A DNA stretch of 64,000 nt from the NCBI GenBank assembly GCA_017525235.1, contig JAFXTC010000002.1, positions 44,064 through 108,063 on the forward strand, written 5' to 3'. Shown piece after piece: positions 8,957-17,399 of the stretch (position 1 is the stretch's first letter; each line of letters starts with the position of its first letter). This DNA comes from Bacteroidaceae bacterium (lineage in GTDB: Bacteria > Bacteroidota > Bacteroidia > Bacteroidales > Bacteroidaceae). A model generated the notes under the pieces. The model saw only the letters and a program-made list of their open reading frames with translations. It was not told where the DNA came from and ran no database searches. Made by a program: the position numbers and the translations under genes.

Positions 8957-9442
8957 ATGAAAAGTATGAGTAGTCAACAACTGGATTTATTTAACGATTA
9001 TGCCTTAGACATGCAGAATCAACAGGCCGCAGAAAGTCTTGCAGTGTTCTTTGAGGCTACAGGCATCTATTGCTCAGCCCCTTTGGTTTATGGAGAGGAT
9101 AATCCTATTTGTCAGAAGGAAGTCTACGTGCCCACCATCCAGGGGAAGAATGTCGTTGTCTTTTATCAGATAATAGGTAATCTTGGCGGTTATGCAAATA
9201 AGGAATATTTGGATGACACCAATGTGGTTATGCTTCCTGATGACACAATAAGGAAACTGGAGCAGGGTGTCAAAGACGATGTTGTCCTTGACATTGAGAA
9301 ACGTTACAACAAGAACAGCATAAAGTTTCAGAATATTCAGTTTACCTGTGAGTCAGATTTCATTGACTGGGTAAAACACAGAACGGAAACTTCTCCTGAC
9401 AAAAGTACCCAAGAGCTGCTGGAGATGTACGGGAAAGGCTGA
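8957..9442 (+). CDS. conserved-looking hypothetical protein, 161 aa
   Basis: Not recognised. The start at 8957 (MKSMSSQQLDLFNDY) was chosen because a good -7 box at 8922-8929 lies just upstream and a longer frame back to 8870 would run through it. The product is acidic and soluble, with no signal peptide or membrane segment. The motif QQLDLFNDYALDMQNQQAAES at the N-terminus looks helical, the middle (KNVVVFYQIIGNLGGYANKE) looks like beta strands, and the C-terminus is charged. The gene stands alone between two minus-strand units and ends 1 bp before the convergent DUF3237 gene. Confidence 0.65.
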   Translation: MKSMSSQQLDLFNDYALDMQNQQAAESLAVFFEATGIYCSAPLVYGEDNPICQKEVYVPTIQGKNVVVFYQIIGNLGGYANKEYLDDTNVVMLPDDTIRKLEQGVKDDVVLDIEKRYNKNSIKFQNIQFTCESDFIDWVKHRTETSPDKSTQELLEMYGKG

Positions 9443-9443
9443 G

Positions 9444-9941
9444 TTATTTCACCATCCAGACATTGAGGATGATGCCCTTGAAGTCCTGCGACCATTCGGG
9501 GGTGCAGACAAATAGGGCGTTGTTGAGCCAAGCATACTTACTGTCGGAAGGCGCCTCAAAGGTTGGAGCGGCGCGGAAGTAGAAAGTGGGATTGCCTTCT
9601 GCATCCTTACCATTATATATTATACCCTTGTTCCGGACATGGATATTTACTCCATCGTCGGTCTTGATGCAATAGATGGCTTCCAACTCCGTACGGTTTT
9701 CTGTATTAAGTTGATAATCGGCTCCTCCGTTTATGATGGTACCTTTCAGTTTGGGGCCTTCAAAGGTGCCTCCCGTGATGGGGATTACTGTGCGACGCCC
9801 ATGCTGGGTGTTATCTATGCCGTAAGCTTTACCTATTGTTACCTTCAGCTGTAAAGCAAACTCAAGTTCCGGAGCCTTACCCTGTGCGTTAATATGCAGG
9901 GCGAAAAGAGAAAAAAGTACGCTGAAAAGGGCCGTTTTCAT
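9444..9941 (-). CDS. DUF3237 family exported protein
   Basis: 165 residues with a signal peptide (MKTALFSVLFSLFALHINAQ, cleavage probably after INA). The mature part carries the DUF3237 pattern: ITGGTFEGPKLKGTIINGGADYQ, then ELEAIYCIKTDDGVNIHVRNKG, and FRAAPTFEAP near the C-terminus. DUF3237 is a beta-barrel family of unknown function. The gene starts 5 bp after the stop of the BASS-type transporter, so the pair is probably one operon. A link between substrate handling and the transporter is inference only. Confidence 0.85.
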   Translation of the reverse strand: MKTALFSVLFSLFALHINAQGKAPELEFALQLKVTIGKAYGIDNTQHGRRTVIPITGGTFEGPKLKGTIINGGADYQLNTENRTELEAIYCIKTDDGVNIHVRNKGIIYNGKDAEGNPTFYFRAAPTFEAPSDSKYAWLNNALFVCTPEWSQDFKGIILNVWMVK

Positions 9942-9946
9942 ATATG

Positions 9947-10918
9947 TTACTCTTCTTTTTCGGTTTTCTTATCGAATCTTAGGAAAATGCCGGCTAGGAT
10001 GGTTCCGCTAATGCTGTGCCAAGCACAAGAAATGGCACAGGGGAGTACTGCCAAGGGCTGGGCAGCAAAGAAGTTGCCTGCCAAGACGGTAGCAAGTCCC
10101 GCATTCTGCATACCCACCTCGATAGAGATGGTGCGTTTCTTGGCTTTGTTGAATCCAGATACCTTTCCAGCCATATAGCCCAGCACGTAACCCAGGGTGT
10201 TGTGGCAGAAGACAACGGCAAATGTCCACAGGAAGAGCCAGAGACCACGGGCAATCAAACTGTCGTGAACCGTTGAGATAACACCACCTACAATGCAGGC
10301 CAAGCTGATGACACTCAGTCCTGGCATCAAACTCTGTATAGTGGGGAAATGCTTGCTCTTTGAATAGTTGTAATTAAGGAAACAACCGATTCCGACGGGA
10401 ATAATGGTTACTATCAGGATGTTCAGGAACATGCCTATGGCGTCTATCTCTATAATCTGGCCTGCAGTGAGTTCCATCAGCAATGGCGTCATAACAGGAG
10501 CCAATAGGGTAGAGGCACAAGTCATTCCTACGGAGAATGCCACGTCGCCATGACAAAGGTATGACATAATGTTGCTGGAAACACCACCGGGGCAACAACC
10601 GACGAGCAGAATGCCCAATGCCAAAGCGGCCTCTAAGTGGAAAACCCTAACCAGCACGTATGCTACGCAAGGCATAATGAAGAACTGGGCACACGCACCA
10701 ATGAGAATATCATGGGGACGACGAGCAAGGATGCGGAAATCATCCGTTGTAAGCGTGAGTCCCATAGTAAGCATAATAATACCCAGGATAACAGTCTGTG
10801 TGGTACCTCTGACCCATAGAAAGAGGTCAGGCACAAAGAAGGTTAGCACCGCAATGGCGATGATAAACAAGGAGGCGTTGCCTGCGAGCCATCGGCTCAA
10901 ACGTATAAAAAATTGCAT
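9947..10918 (-). CDS. bile acid:sodium symporter family transporter (BASS)
   Basis: 323-residue integral membrane protein with about nine or ten hydrophobic segments. Family features include LTMGLTLTTDDFRILARRP near the third segment, GCCPGGVSSNIMSYLCHGDVA (the crossover region with the conserved proline-glycine pair) and KRTISIEVGMQNAGLATVLAG near the C-terminus. Bacterial BASS proteins move organic anions with sodium; the substrate here is unknown and bile acid uptake should not be assumed. It is divergent from the NagX-like gene at 10998, with a minus-strand box at 10939-10946 (TATCTTTG) next to the plus-strand box at 10968-10975. Confidence 0.92.
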   Translation of the reverse strand: MQFFIRLSRWLAGNASLFIIAIAVLTFFVPDLFLWVRGTTQTVILGIIMLTMGLTLTTDDFRILARRPHDILIGACAQFFIMPCVAYVLVRVFHLEAALALGILLVGCCPGGVSSNIMSYLCHGDVAFSVGMTCASTLLAPVMTPLLMELTAGQIIEIDAIGMFLNILIVTIIPVGIGCFLNYNYSKSKHFPTIQSLMPGLSVISLACIVGGVISTVHDSLIARGLWLFLWTFAVVFCHNTLGYVLGYMAGKVSGFNKAKKRTISIEVGMQNAGLATVLAGNFFAAQPLAVLPCAISCAWHSISGTILAGIFLRFDKKTEKEE

Positions 10919-10938
10919 CTTTTTATCTTTTTTGGGAG

Positions 10939-10975
10939 CAAAGATACTGTTTTTTCTTGGAATACACTATCTTTG
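10939..10975. promoter_or_regulatory. back-to-back divergent -7 boxes
   Basis: TATCTTTG occurs on the minus strand at 10939-10946, 20 bp before the BASS transporter start, and on the plus strand at 10968-10975, 22 bp before the NagX-like start at 10998. Their -33 regions would overlap. I see no good TTTG at the right spacing for either, so strength is uncertain. Confidence 0.5.
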
Positions 10976-10997
10976 CAGAAACAAAAATACTAATACA

Positions 10998-12116
10998 ATG
11001 CAATCAAAACTCACAAACAACCGACTGGAATCGCTGGACGCCCTAAGAGGTTTCGACATGTTTTTTATTACTGGTGGAGCAACGCTGCTTACAGCCATTG
11101 CCGCCTTTTTCCCTGATTCAACTGTTTGGCAGACCATAGCCAAACAAATGGAACATGTGCCTTGGGATGGTCTGGTACATCACGATACCATCTTCCCGCT
11201 TTTCCTTTTTATTGCGGGTATCTCCTTCCCCTTCTCGCTACAGAAGCAGAAAGAGAAAGGCAAGTCTATGACTAGTATCTACCTGAAGATTCTGCGTCGT
11301 GGCCTTATCCTCGTTTTCTTGGGCTTGGTAGTCAGCGGTTTCCTAAGGTTTGAGTTTGAGACACTTCGTTGGCCCAGCGTATTGGGGCGCATTGGTTTGG
11401 CTTGGATGTTTGCAGCCTTTATCTTTACGGCAACTGGCAAGAAGTTGTGGCCTAAGGTTGCTGTGATTCCTGTTATTCTGATTGGCTACTGGTTGGTTTC
11501 TGCTTTTGTTCATGCACCAGGTGTAGATCCTTCCATCGACCCATTAACACGAGAAGGTAACATTGCCTGCTATATCGACCGCACGCTGTTAGGTCCTCAT
11601 TGCTATAAACCCGATTACGATCCAGAAGGACTTCTTTCTACGCTGCCTGCTATATGTACTGCAATGTTAGGTATGCTTACAGGCGTTTTTGTGCAGCGAA
11701 ATAAACCAACCAACAAGACAACCCTTGTAATCTTTGGTGCTGGTGTGGTTTGTGCCATCTTAGGTGCAGCCTGGAACATTATCTATCCTATCAACAAGGC
11801 ATTGTGGAGCAGTTCCTTTGTGCTGGCTGTTGCTGGTTATTCGCTAATTATGTTTGCCCTCTTCTATTATATAATAGATGTTCGCGGGTGGAGGAAATGG
11901 GATTTTTACTTTAAGGTGATAGGTATGAACTCCATCCTTATCTATATGGCCCCAAGGTTTATAGATTTCTCAAAACTGAACCATCGTGTTTTTGATGGCG
12001 TATTCAGCCTTCTTCCTGAACAGTATTACGCTGTGGCAGAAACCCTTGGTTACATGCTTGTTCTTTGGCTCTTCATGTACTTTATGTACCGTCAGAAGAT
12101 TTTCCTGAAAGTATAG
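10998..12116 (+). CDS. NagX-like membrane acyltransferase (DUF5009 / heparan-alpha-glucosaminide N-acetyltransferase-like)
   Basis: About 372 residues from the ATG at 10998. A longer upstream frame exists but overlaps the divergent transporter and lacks a promoter. The N-terminal signature RLESLDALRGFDMFFITGG is typical of this family, and about ten hydrophobic segments follow. HDTIFPLFLFIAGISFPFS and the block around residues 155-215 (VLGRIGLAW, DPEGLLSTLPAICTAMLG) match NagX/HGSNAT-type proteins, which acetylate amino sugars at the membrane. It precedes a glycosidase-like gene and a GH29 fucosidase on the same strand, which fits glycan use. The exact substrate is unknown. Confidence 0.88.
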   Translation: MQSKLTNNRLESLDALRGFDMFFITGGATLLTAIAAFFPDSTVWQTIAKQMEHVPWDGLVHHDTIFPLFLFIAGISFPFSLQKQKEKGKSMTSIYLKILRRGLILVFLGLVVSGFLRFEFETLRWPSVLGRIGLAWMFAAFIFTATGKKLWPKVAVIPVILIGYWLVSAFVHAPGVDPSIDPLTREGNIACYIDRTLLGPHCYKPDYDPEGLLSTLPAICTAMLGMLTGVFVQRNKPTNKTTLVIFGAGVVCAILGAAWNIIYPINKALWSSSFVLAVAGYSLIMFALFYYIIDVRGWRKWDFYFKVIGMNSILIYMAPRFIDFSKLNHRVFDGVFSLLPEQYYAVAETLGYMLVLWLFMYFMYRQKIFLKV

Positions 12117-12127
12117 GAAGCCCCTTC

Positions 12128-12147
12128 GCGCTCCCCGAGGGGAGTGC
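12128..12147. repeat. GC-rich palindromic element, copy 1 (intergenic)
   Basis: GCGCTCCCC and GGGGAGTGC form a hairpin 11 bp after the stop of the NagX-like gene. The core CTCCCC..GGGGAG is shared with copies at 12206-12236, 33156-33196, 33260-33297, 40681-40713 and 44764-44793. It could also act as a terminator. Confidence 0.7.
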
Positions 12148-12178
12148 AAAAAGAGGTGATCTCACAAATATCGCACTA

Positions 12179-14401
12179 ATGAAGTTATTATCATTTCTAA
12201 CAAATCTCTCCCCTACAAGGGGAGTTGGAGGGGTCTTTCTTTTCCTTACCCTTTCATTATCGGCTCAGGAGAAGACAACTTTTCAGACTTCAGGGCCTTG
12301 GAAGCCTGTTACGGATATCCGTTCGGACTTGGTTATGGTGTATGGGGCCAATGATAAACGGCAAATGACATTCCGCGAGCGAGTGGATTCTTGGCGTAAC
12401 CATGGTTATACTGCACACTTTATGACGGGTATTGCCTGGGGTGAGTATCAGGATTATTTTACAGGTAAATGGGATGGTAAGTGGCATCTTGACGAGGGAC
12501 AGAAGACGGCCCAGGGCGATACTATCTGGCATGGTCGGCTTATACCTTATATTATACCTACCAAGAACTATCTCGCTTACTTCAAGGAGCGCCACATAAA
12601 GCCTGTGATAGATGCAGGTATAGATGCCATCTTCCTGGAAGAACCTGAGTTTTGGGCTCGGGCCGGATACAGCGAGGCTTTTAAACGCGAATGGCAGGAG
12701 TATTACGGTTTCCCATGGCGACCTCAACATGAGAGTGCCGAAAACACCTATCTCTCCAACAAACTCAAGTATCATCTATACTATCGTGCCCTTGATGAGG
12801 CTTTCACCTATGCCAAGCAATATGGGCGTGAGAAGGGGATGAATATCCGCTGTTATGTGCCCACACACTCTTTGCTTAATTATTCCCAGTGGCAGATTGT
12901 GTCGCCTGAGGCTTCTCTTGCCTCGATGGAGAGTTGCGACGGATACATTGCCCAAGTGTGGACGGGCACCTCGAGAGAGCCTAATTACTTTAACGGCAAA
13001 GACAAAGAGCGCGTATTTGAGATAGCTTTCCTTGAGTATGGCTGCATGGAGTCTATGACGCGTCCTACAGGTCGTAAGATGTTTTTCCTGACCGACCCTA
13101 TTGAGGATCGTGCTAAGGATTGGGAAGACTATAAGCGCAACTATCAGGCTACCTTTACGGCACAGTTGCTCTATCCCCAGATTGCCGACTATGAGGTAAT
13201 GCCTTGGCCCGACCGTATCTACGAAGGTTTGTACAAGGTGAGTGCCAACAACGATGAAAAGGCGCACATTCCCCGTTTCTATTCTACACAGATGCAGGTG
13301 ATGATAAACACACTGAACAGTATGCCACTTTCAAAAAATAAAGTGAGCGGCTCGCAGGGCATCTCTGTACTGATGGCTAACTCGCTGATGTTTCAACGTT
13401 CGCCACGACCTGTAGAGGGATATGATGATCCTCAGCTCTCGAACTTCTATGGCGAGGCTCTTCCTTTGCTGAAACGTGGGGTGCCAGTAAGCATTACACA
13501 CATTGAGAATGTGGGCTATGCTGAGACATGGAAGGATGTGCGTGTGCTGCTGATGTCTTACAGCAACATGAAACCGCTCTCCAAAGATGCTCATACGCAT
13601 CTGGCAGAATGGGTAAAGAATGGTGGCATCATTGTTTATTCCGGTAGAGATGACGATCCCTACCAGCGTGTGCAAGAATGGTGGAACCAGAATGGATTGC
13701 ACTATACAGCGCCTTCGCAACACCTCTTTTCATTGATGGGTATTCCCGAGAAAGCAGAAGAGGGTGTGTATAAATATGGCAAGGGAAGGGTGTATGTGCT
13801 TCGCCATGATCCCAAGGAGTACGTACTCAAGAAAGGTGGAGATAAGCAGTTTGTGGATGTTGTTACTCAAGCATACGGCAAATTACAACAAAAGAACTCT
13901 TTTTATTTGGAGCGCGGACCCTATACCCTTGTGGCTGTGTTAGATGAAAACGTGGTTAATAACGATCCTTTCATGATTAAAGGCGATTATATCGACCTTT
14001 TCTCACCCGAACTTACTTATTATTCCGAGACCAGCATACTGCCCGGGCACCAGGCTTTCTTCTTCGATTTAAGGAAGATAAATAAAAAACGGCCTCAGGT
14101 GATAGCTGCCGCCTCGCGCCAATATGATGAGAAGATAACGAAAGACTGTTACAGCTTTACTTGCAAATCACCCCTTAACACTACCAACATTATTTGCCTT
14201 TATCTTCCTAAGGAGTTTGGTTTGGTAGATATTAGTTGTACAAATGCATATGGGAAATCTGTCAGTTATATGGCGAGAAGTATTACGGCTCCAGTCAACG
14301 CTATTTCTCATCGTCTTCTCTGGCTCACTTTCGAGAATTCTCCAGAGGGCGTTAATGTTCAAATTGAGAAAATGTTAAATATTCAATTCGAAGATAACTG
14401 A
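12179..14401 (+). CDS. unclassified TIM-barrel glycoside hydrolase-like exported protein
   Basis: 740 residues from the ATG at 12179 (MKLLSFLTN). Residues about 10-19 of the signal peptide (LSPTRGVGGV) are encoded by a GC-rich palindromic repeat; FLFLTLSLSA then gives the hydrophobic core and cleavage site. The body looks like a (beta/alpha)8 barrel: HFMTGIAWGEY, KPVIDAGIDAIFLEEPEFWARAG, MNIRCYVPTHSLLNYS, MFFLTDPIEDRAKDW. Acidic pairs in FLEEPEF are candidate catalytic residues. Residues about 410-580 (VLMSYSNMKPLSKDAHTHLA, GGIIVYSGRDDD) resemble the class I amidotransferase-like trimerisation domain of beta-galactosidases. I cannot assign a CAZy family. The neighbour is a GH29 fucosidase 15 bp downstream, so co-transcription and a role in fucosylated glycan breakdown are likely. 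Confidence 0.75.
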   Translation: MKLLSFLTNLSPTRGVGGVFLFLTLSLSAQEKTTFQTSGPWKPVTDIRSDLVMVYGANDKRQMTFRERVDSWRNHGYTAHFMTGIAWGEYQDYFTGKWDGKWHLDEGQKTAQGDTIWHGRLIPYIIPTKNYLAYFKERHIKPVIDAGIDAIFLEEPEFWARAGYSEAFKREWQEYYGFPWRPQHESAENTYLSNKLKYHLYYRALDEAFTYAKQYGREKGMNIRCYVPTHSLLNYSQWQIVSPEASLASMESCDGYIAQVWTGTSREPNYFNGKDKERVFEIAFLEYGCMESMTRPTGRKMFFLTDPIEDRAKDWEDYKRNYQATFTAQLLYPQIADYEVMPWPDRIYEGLYKVSANNDEKAHIPRFYSTQMQVMINTLNSMPLSKNKVSGSQGISVLMANSLMFQRSPRPVEGYDDPQLSNFYGEALPLLKRGVPVSITHIENVGYAETWKDVRVLLMSYSNMKPLSKDAHTHLAEWVKNGGIIVYSGRDDDPYQRVQEWWNQNGLHYTAPSQHLFSLMGIPEKAEEGVYKYGKGRVYVLRHDPKEYVLKKGGDKQFVDVVTQAYGKLQQKNSFYLERGPYTLVAVLDENVVNNDPFMIKGDYIDLFSPELTYYSETSILPGHQAFFFDLRKINKKRPQVIAAASRQYDEKITKDCYSFTCKSPLNTTNIICLYLPKEFGLVDISCTNAYGKSVSYMARSITAPVNAISHRLLWLTFENSPEGVNVQIEKMLNIQFEDN
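12206..12236. repeat. GC-rich palindromic element, copy 2 (inside a signal peptide)
   Basis: CTCCCC (12208-12213), a 5-nt loop, and GGGGAG (12219-12224), followed by the tail TTGGAGGGGTCT. It lies in frame inside the N-terminal coding region of the 12179 gene and encodes LSPTRGVGGV of its signal peptide. Confidence 0.8.
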
Positions 14402-14416
14402 AAAAAATGATATCCT

Positions 14417-15886
14417 ATGAGACATTTCTTTTTTGCAGCCATGTTACTGCTTGTACATAGCTTATGGGCGGAGAAGATTTCAAGCCCTCAGCCCCTTCCC
14501 CCTTTGCCTTTGGCCAAGCAAGTGGAGTGGCAGAAGATGGAGACGTATGCGTTTGTCCATTATGGATTGAATACCTTTAATGATAGTGAATGGGGCTATG
14601 GTGACGCAGACCCAAAAGTATTTAATCCCAGCCGAATGGATGTAGAACAATGGGTGCGGACCTTCAAGCAGGCAGGCATGAAGGGTGTGATTATTGTCGC
14701 TAAGCATCACGACGGGTTTACCATGTGGCCCAGTCCGCTTACAGAATACAATATTACACATTCTTCTTACAATGGTCCTAAAAACAAGGCAGGCAAAGTG
14801 GATGTGCTTGCTGAGTTGCGTAAGGCTTGTAACAAGTATGGTCTAAAGATGGGCATTTATCTTTCACCTTGGGACAGAAATCATGCCGAGTACGGACGTC
14901 AGGCTTACGTTGATTACTACCATCAGCAAATGACGCAGCTGGTTACGGAATACGGCCCGCTCTTCGAGGTGTGGCTTGATGGCGCCAATGGTGGCGACGG
15001 CTACTACGGAGGAGCCAAGGAGACACGCAAGATAGATCGTCGTAACTACTACGACTTCCCAAAGATACATTCCATTATTGAGACGAACCAGCCACAGGCC
15101 ATTATCTTCAGCGATGGAGGTCCCGGTTGTCGATGGGTGGGCAACGAAAGGGGAGAGGCAGGCACTATCAACTGGGCTTTCCTGCGCAAGAACGAGGTCT
15201 ATCCAGGCTATGACAAAAACAGGGAGTTACAATCTGGGCACATCGACGGTGATAGCTGGATTCCTGCCGAGTGCGATGTCTCTATCCGTCCAGGATGGTT
15301 CTATCATCCGGAAGAAGATAATAAAGTAAAGACACCAGAGCAGTTGGCGGATTTGTATTATAAATCTGTAGGTCGCAATGCTACCTTCCTGTTGAATTTT
15401 CCTGTAGACCGGGAGGGCAGGGTAAATGCCATAGACAGTGCCAATGCTGTGGCTTTCCGCCATATCATCGAAGAAGATTTGAAGACGAACCTCTTGAGCA
15501 AGGCTGTTGCTTCTGCCAGCAGCGAGCGCGGCAAGAAGTTTTCTGCCCAAAAGCTGATAGATGGTAAATGGGATACCTATTGGGCAACTCCAGATGGAAC
15601 GAACAGTGGAACAGTAACCTTTACCCTTAGCAAAGCCACTCGTATGAACCGCATTATTTTGCAGGAATATATTCCATTAGGTCAGCGTGTGAAGGCGTTT
15701 GCCGTTGAGGCTCTTGTAGGTGACAAATGGCAAATGGTGGATGCAGGCGAACCCACAATCACTATTGGCTACAAGCGTATCCTGCGCTTCCCAACAATAG
15801 AAGCAGCTGCCATAAGGCTTACCATAAAGGATGCTCGCGGCCCTCTTTGTATCAACAACATTGAGGCATATTATGCTAATCGGTAG
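14417..15886 (+). CDS. alpha-L-fucosidase, GH29, with C-terminal F5/8 type C-like domain
   Basis: Exported exo-acting fucosidase that would release fucose from glycans such as mucin or plant oligosaccharides. The 489 residues begin with a signal peptide (MRHFFFAAMLLLVHSLWA). The catalytic barrel spans about residues 30-330, with HHDGFTMWPSPLTEYN and the nucleophile-bearing FEVWLDGANGG (D188 is the likely nucleophile). The C-terminal 140 residues (VASASSERGKKFSAQKLIDG, YWATPDG, LQEYIPLGQRVKAF) form a discoidin/CBM32-like beta-sandwich. It follows the unclassified glycosidase by 15 bp. Its 3' end overlaps the convergent dprA by 16 bp. Confidence 0.92.
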   Translation: MRHFFFAAMLLLVHSLWAEKISSPQPLPPLPLAKQVEWQKMETYAFVHYGLNTFNDSEWGYGDADPKVFNPSRMDVEQWVRTFKQAGMKGVIIVAKHHDGFTMWPSPLTEYNITHSSYNGPKNKAGKVDVLAELRKACNKYGLKMGIYLSPWDRNHAEYGRQAYVDYYHQQMTQLVTEYGPLFEVWLDGANGGDGYYGGAKETRKIDRRNYYDFPKIHSIIETNQPQAIIFSDGGPGCRWVGNERGEAGTINWAFLRKNEVYPGYDKNRELQSGHIDGDSWIPAECDVSIRPGWFYHPEEDNKVKTPEQLADLYYKSVGRNATFLLNFPVDREGRVNAIDSANAVAFRHIIEEDLKTNLLSKAVASASSERGKKFSAQKLIDGKWDTYWATPDGTNSGTVTFTLSKATRMNRIILQEYIPLGQRVKAFAVEALVGDKWQMVDAGEPTITIGYKRILRFPTIEAAAIRLTIKDARGPLCINNIEAYYANR

Positions 15887-16995
15887 CAACCTCCGCTAAG
15901 CAATCGGACCACTCCCTTCATCTCTAAGTTGAAGAGAAGGCTGGTAAGTTTGCCAATGGGTATTGCTGTATCTATGGTAAGGATGTTGATTTGCTTACTG
16001 TCGGTTCCTGTTAAGGCTTTTACAATACGCTGTTCTTCTTCGGAAAGCTCAGGGAAAAGTTCTTGCTGTAGTCCTTGACTCAGTTGTTTATGTGTCTGGA
16101 CCTCTGTTTCCCATCCCATAGCCTGGATAAAATCTTCGGCATTGGCGATGAGGCCCGCACGATTGTTCTTTATCAAATTGTTACAGCCTTGGGAGTAGGT
16201 ATCACCAATTCGACCAGGGAAAGCAAACACATCACGTCCGTAGCTCTCGGCAATCTCTGCCGTAATAAGTGAGCCGCCTTTCTTGGCGCTTTCAACTACA
16301 ATAGTTGCATCGGCTACACCTGCAACAATGCGGTTTCGCTGCACAAAGTTCTTCTTGTCGGCATTGCTTCGCGAGGGAAATTCGGTAAGCAGTCCTCCAT
16401 GTTGAACCATCTGCACGGCAGTATCACGATGCATACGAGGATAAATCTGGTCGAGTCCGTGTGCCAGTACGCCTACCGTTTCCATATCTTGTTCCAGTGC
16501 AGCTCTGTGGCAGTGAACATCTACGCCATAAGCCAGTCCGCTTACCACCAGTGCGTCTGGACAAAGCCGTTTAAGATCCTTTATAAATTCACGGCAAATA
16601 CCCTTTCCGTACGGAGTGATTTGTCGCGTTCCCACCATACTAATGATGTGCTGGGAATTCAAAGATGCTGTTCCTCTGTAATAAAGAAGGATAGGAGCGT
16701 CGGGACATTCGCGCAGTCTGGCTGGGTAAGCTTCATCATTATAACCGATGCATTGTATGTGTCCATTCTGAGCAAACCTCAGTTCTTCTTCTGCCCTTTT
16801 CAGATGGATATCCATCATAGCCAACGCTTCTAACGTGGATTTGTTGGCATTGGGGATTATCTCCTTCAGGTTCCGACGTTGTTCAAAAATCTCAGAAGCA
16901 GATCCCATCTTCTCAAACAGCATTTTCCTGTTGAGAAGATTCATGCGCGGAACAAACGATAAAGATATGGCGTTAAGAGTTTCCTGTTCTGTCAT
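15871..16995 (-). CDS. dprA: DNA processing protein DprA (Smf)
   Basis: Binds incoming single-stranded DNA and loads RecA during natural transformation. The ATG at 16995 overlaps the upstream thioesterase stop as ATGA, so that start (374 residues, MTEQETLNAISLSFVP) is preferred over one 15 codons further up. The Rossmann-like core has ISMVGTRQITPYGKGICREF, VVSGLAYGVDVHCHRAAL, TVGVLAHGLDQIYPRMH and RNRIVAGVADATIVVESAKKGG, all classic DprA blocks. The C-terminal 60 residues (SEEEQRIVKALTGT to the end) form the winged-helix-like DML1 domain. It is the last gene of a DUF2851-thioesterase-dprA operon with 4-bp overlaps. Confidence 0.95.
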   Translation of the reverse strand: MTEQETLNAISLSFVPRMNLLNRKMLFEKMGSASEIFEQRRNLKEIIPNANKSTLEALAMMDIHLKRAEEELRFAQNGHIQCIGYNDEAYPARLRECPDAPILLYYRGTASLNSQHIISMVGTRQITPYGKGICREFIKDLKRLCPDALVVSGLAYGVDVHCHRAALEQDMETVGVLAHGLDQIYPRMHRDTAVQMVQHGGLLTEFPSRSNADKKNFVQRNRIVAGVADATIVVESAKKGGSLITAEIAESYGRDVFAFPGRIGDTYSQGCNNLIKNNRAGLIANAEDFIQAMGWETEVQTHKQLSQGLQQELFPELSEEEQRIVKALTGTDSKQINILTIDTAIPIGKLTSLLFNLEMKGVVRLLSGGCYRLA

Positions 16996-17399
16996 GCTTT
17001 TTCGAAATAAGGTTCCAATAAAGCTTCCAGTTCGGGACACTCACCCAGTTGCCCGTTTACCACACAGACAGTATCTATCTGGCTGCGAAGGACCATCGTT
17101 TCATCGGGTAGACGGAAGATATCCTGATAGAACACAAAGCGTACGCCTTCTTTCTTGATGCGCATTCGGCAAACAAACTCATCGCCACTTTTCAAGGGAA
17201 CCTTAAATGCCATTTTCAGGCGGGCCACAACGGCATCTATACCTCGGTTATGCATGTCGGCAAAGCTGATACCGGCCTGCAGTAAGAACTCATGACGTGT
17301 GTGTTCTGTGTAATGTTGGTAGTTGGCATTGTTGACAATGCCCTGAAGGTCGCACTCATAGTCGCGTACCTTCATCTTTAGTTCATATACGTACTTCAT
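16992..17399 (-). CDS. acyl-CoA thioesterase, 4HBT hotdog fold (YbgC/FadM type)
   Basis: 135 residues. The N-terminal block VRDYECDLQGIVNNANYQHYTEHTRHEFL contains the 4HBT active-site region, with D/N positions equivalent to those in YbgC-type thioesterases (YECDLQGIVNNANY). RIKKEGVRFVFYQDIFRLPDE continues the hotdog strands. It should hydrolyse a short- or medium-chain acyl-CoA in the cytoplasm; the natural substrate is unknown. It overlaps DUF2851 upstream and dprA downstream by 4 bp each, so all three are translated from one message. Confidence 0.9.
   Translation of the reverse strand: MKYVYELKMKVRDYECDLQGIVNNANYQHYTEHTRHEFLLQAGISFADMHNRGIDAVVARLKMAFKVPLKSGDEFVCRMRIKKEGVRFVFYQDIFRLPDETMVLRSQIDTVCVVNGQLGECPELEALLEPYFEKA

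Noticed and set aside
9947-10918. Reading the BASS-type protein as a bile acid importer
   Set aside because: The family name does not fix the substrate; nothing in the window points to bile acid metabolism.
10569-10997. Upstream extension of the NagX-like gene by 143 codons
   Set aside because: It runs antisense through the BASS transporter, and the family signature LDALRGFD begins just after the ATG at 10998, where a promoter box also sits.
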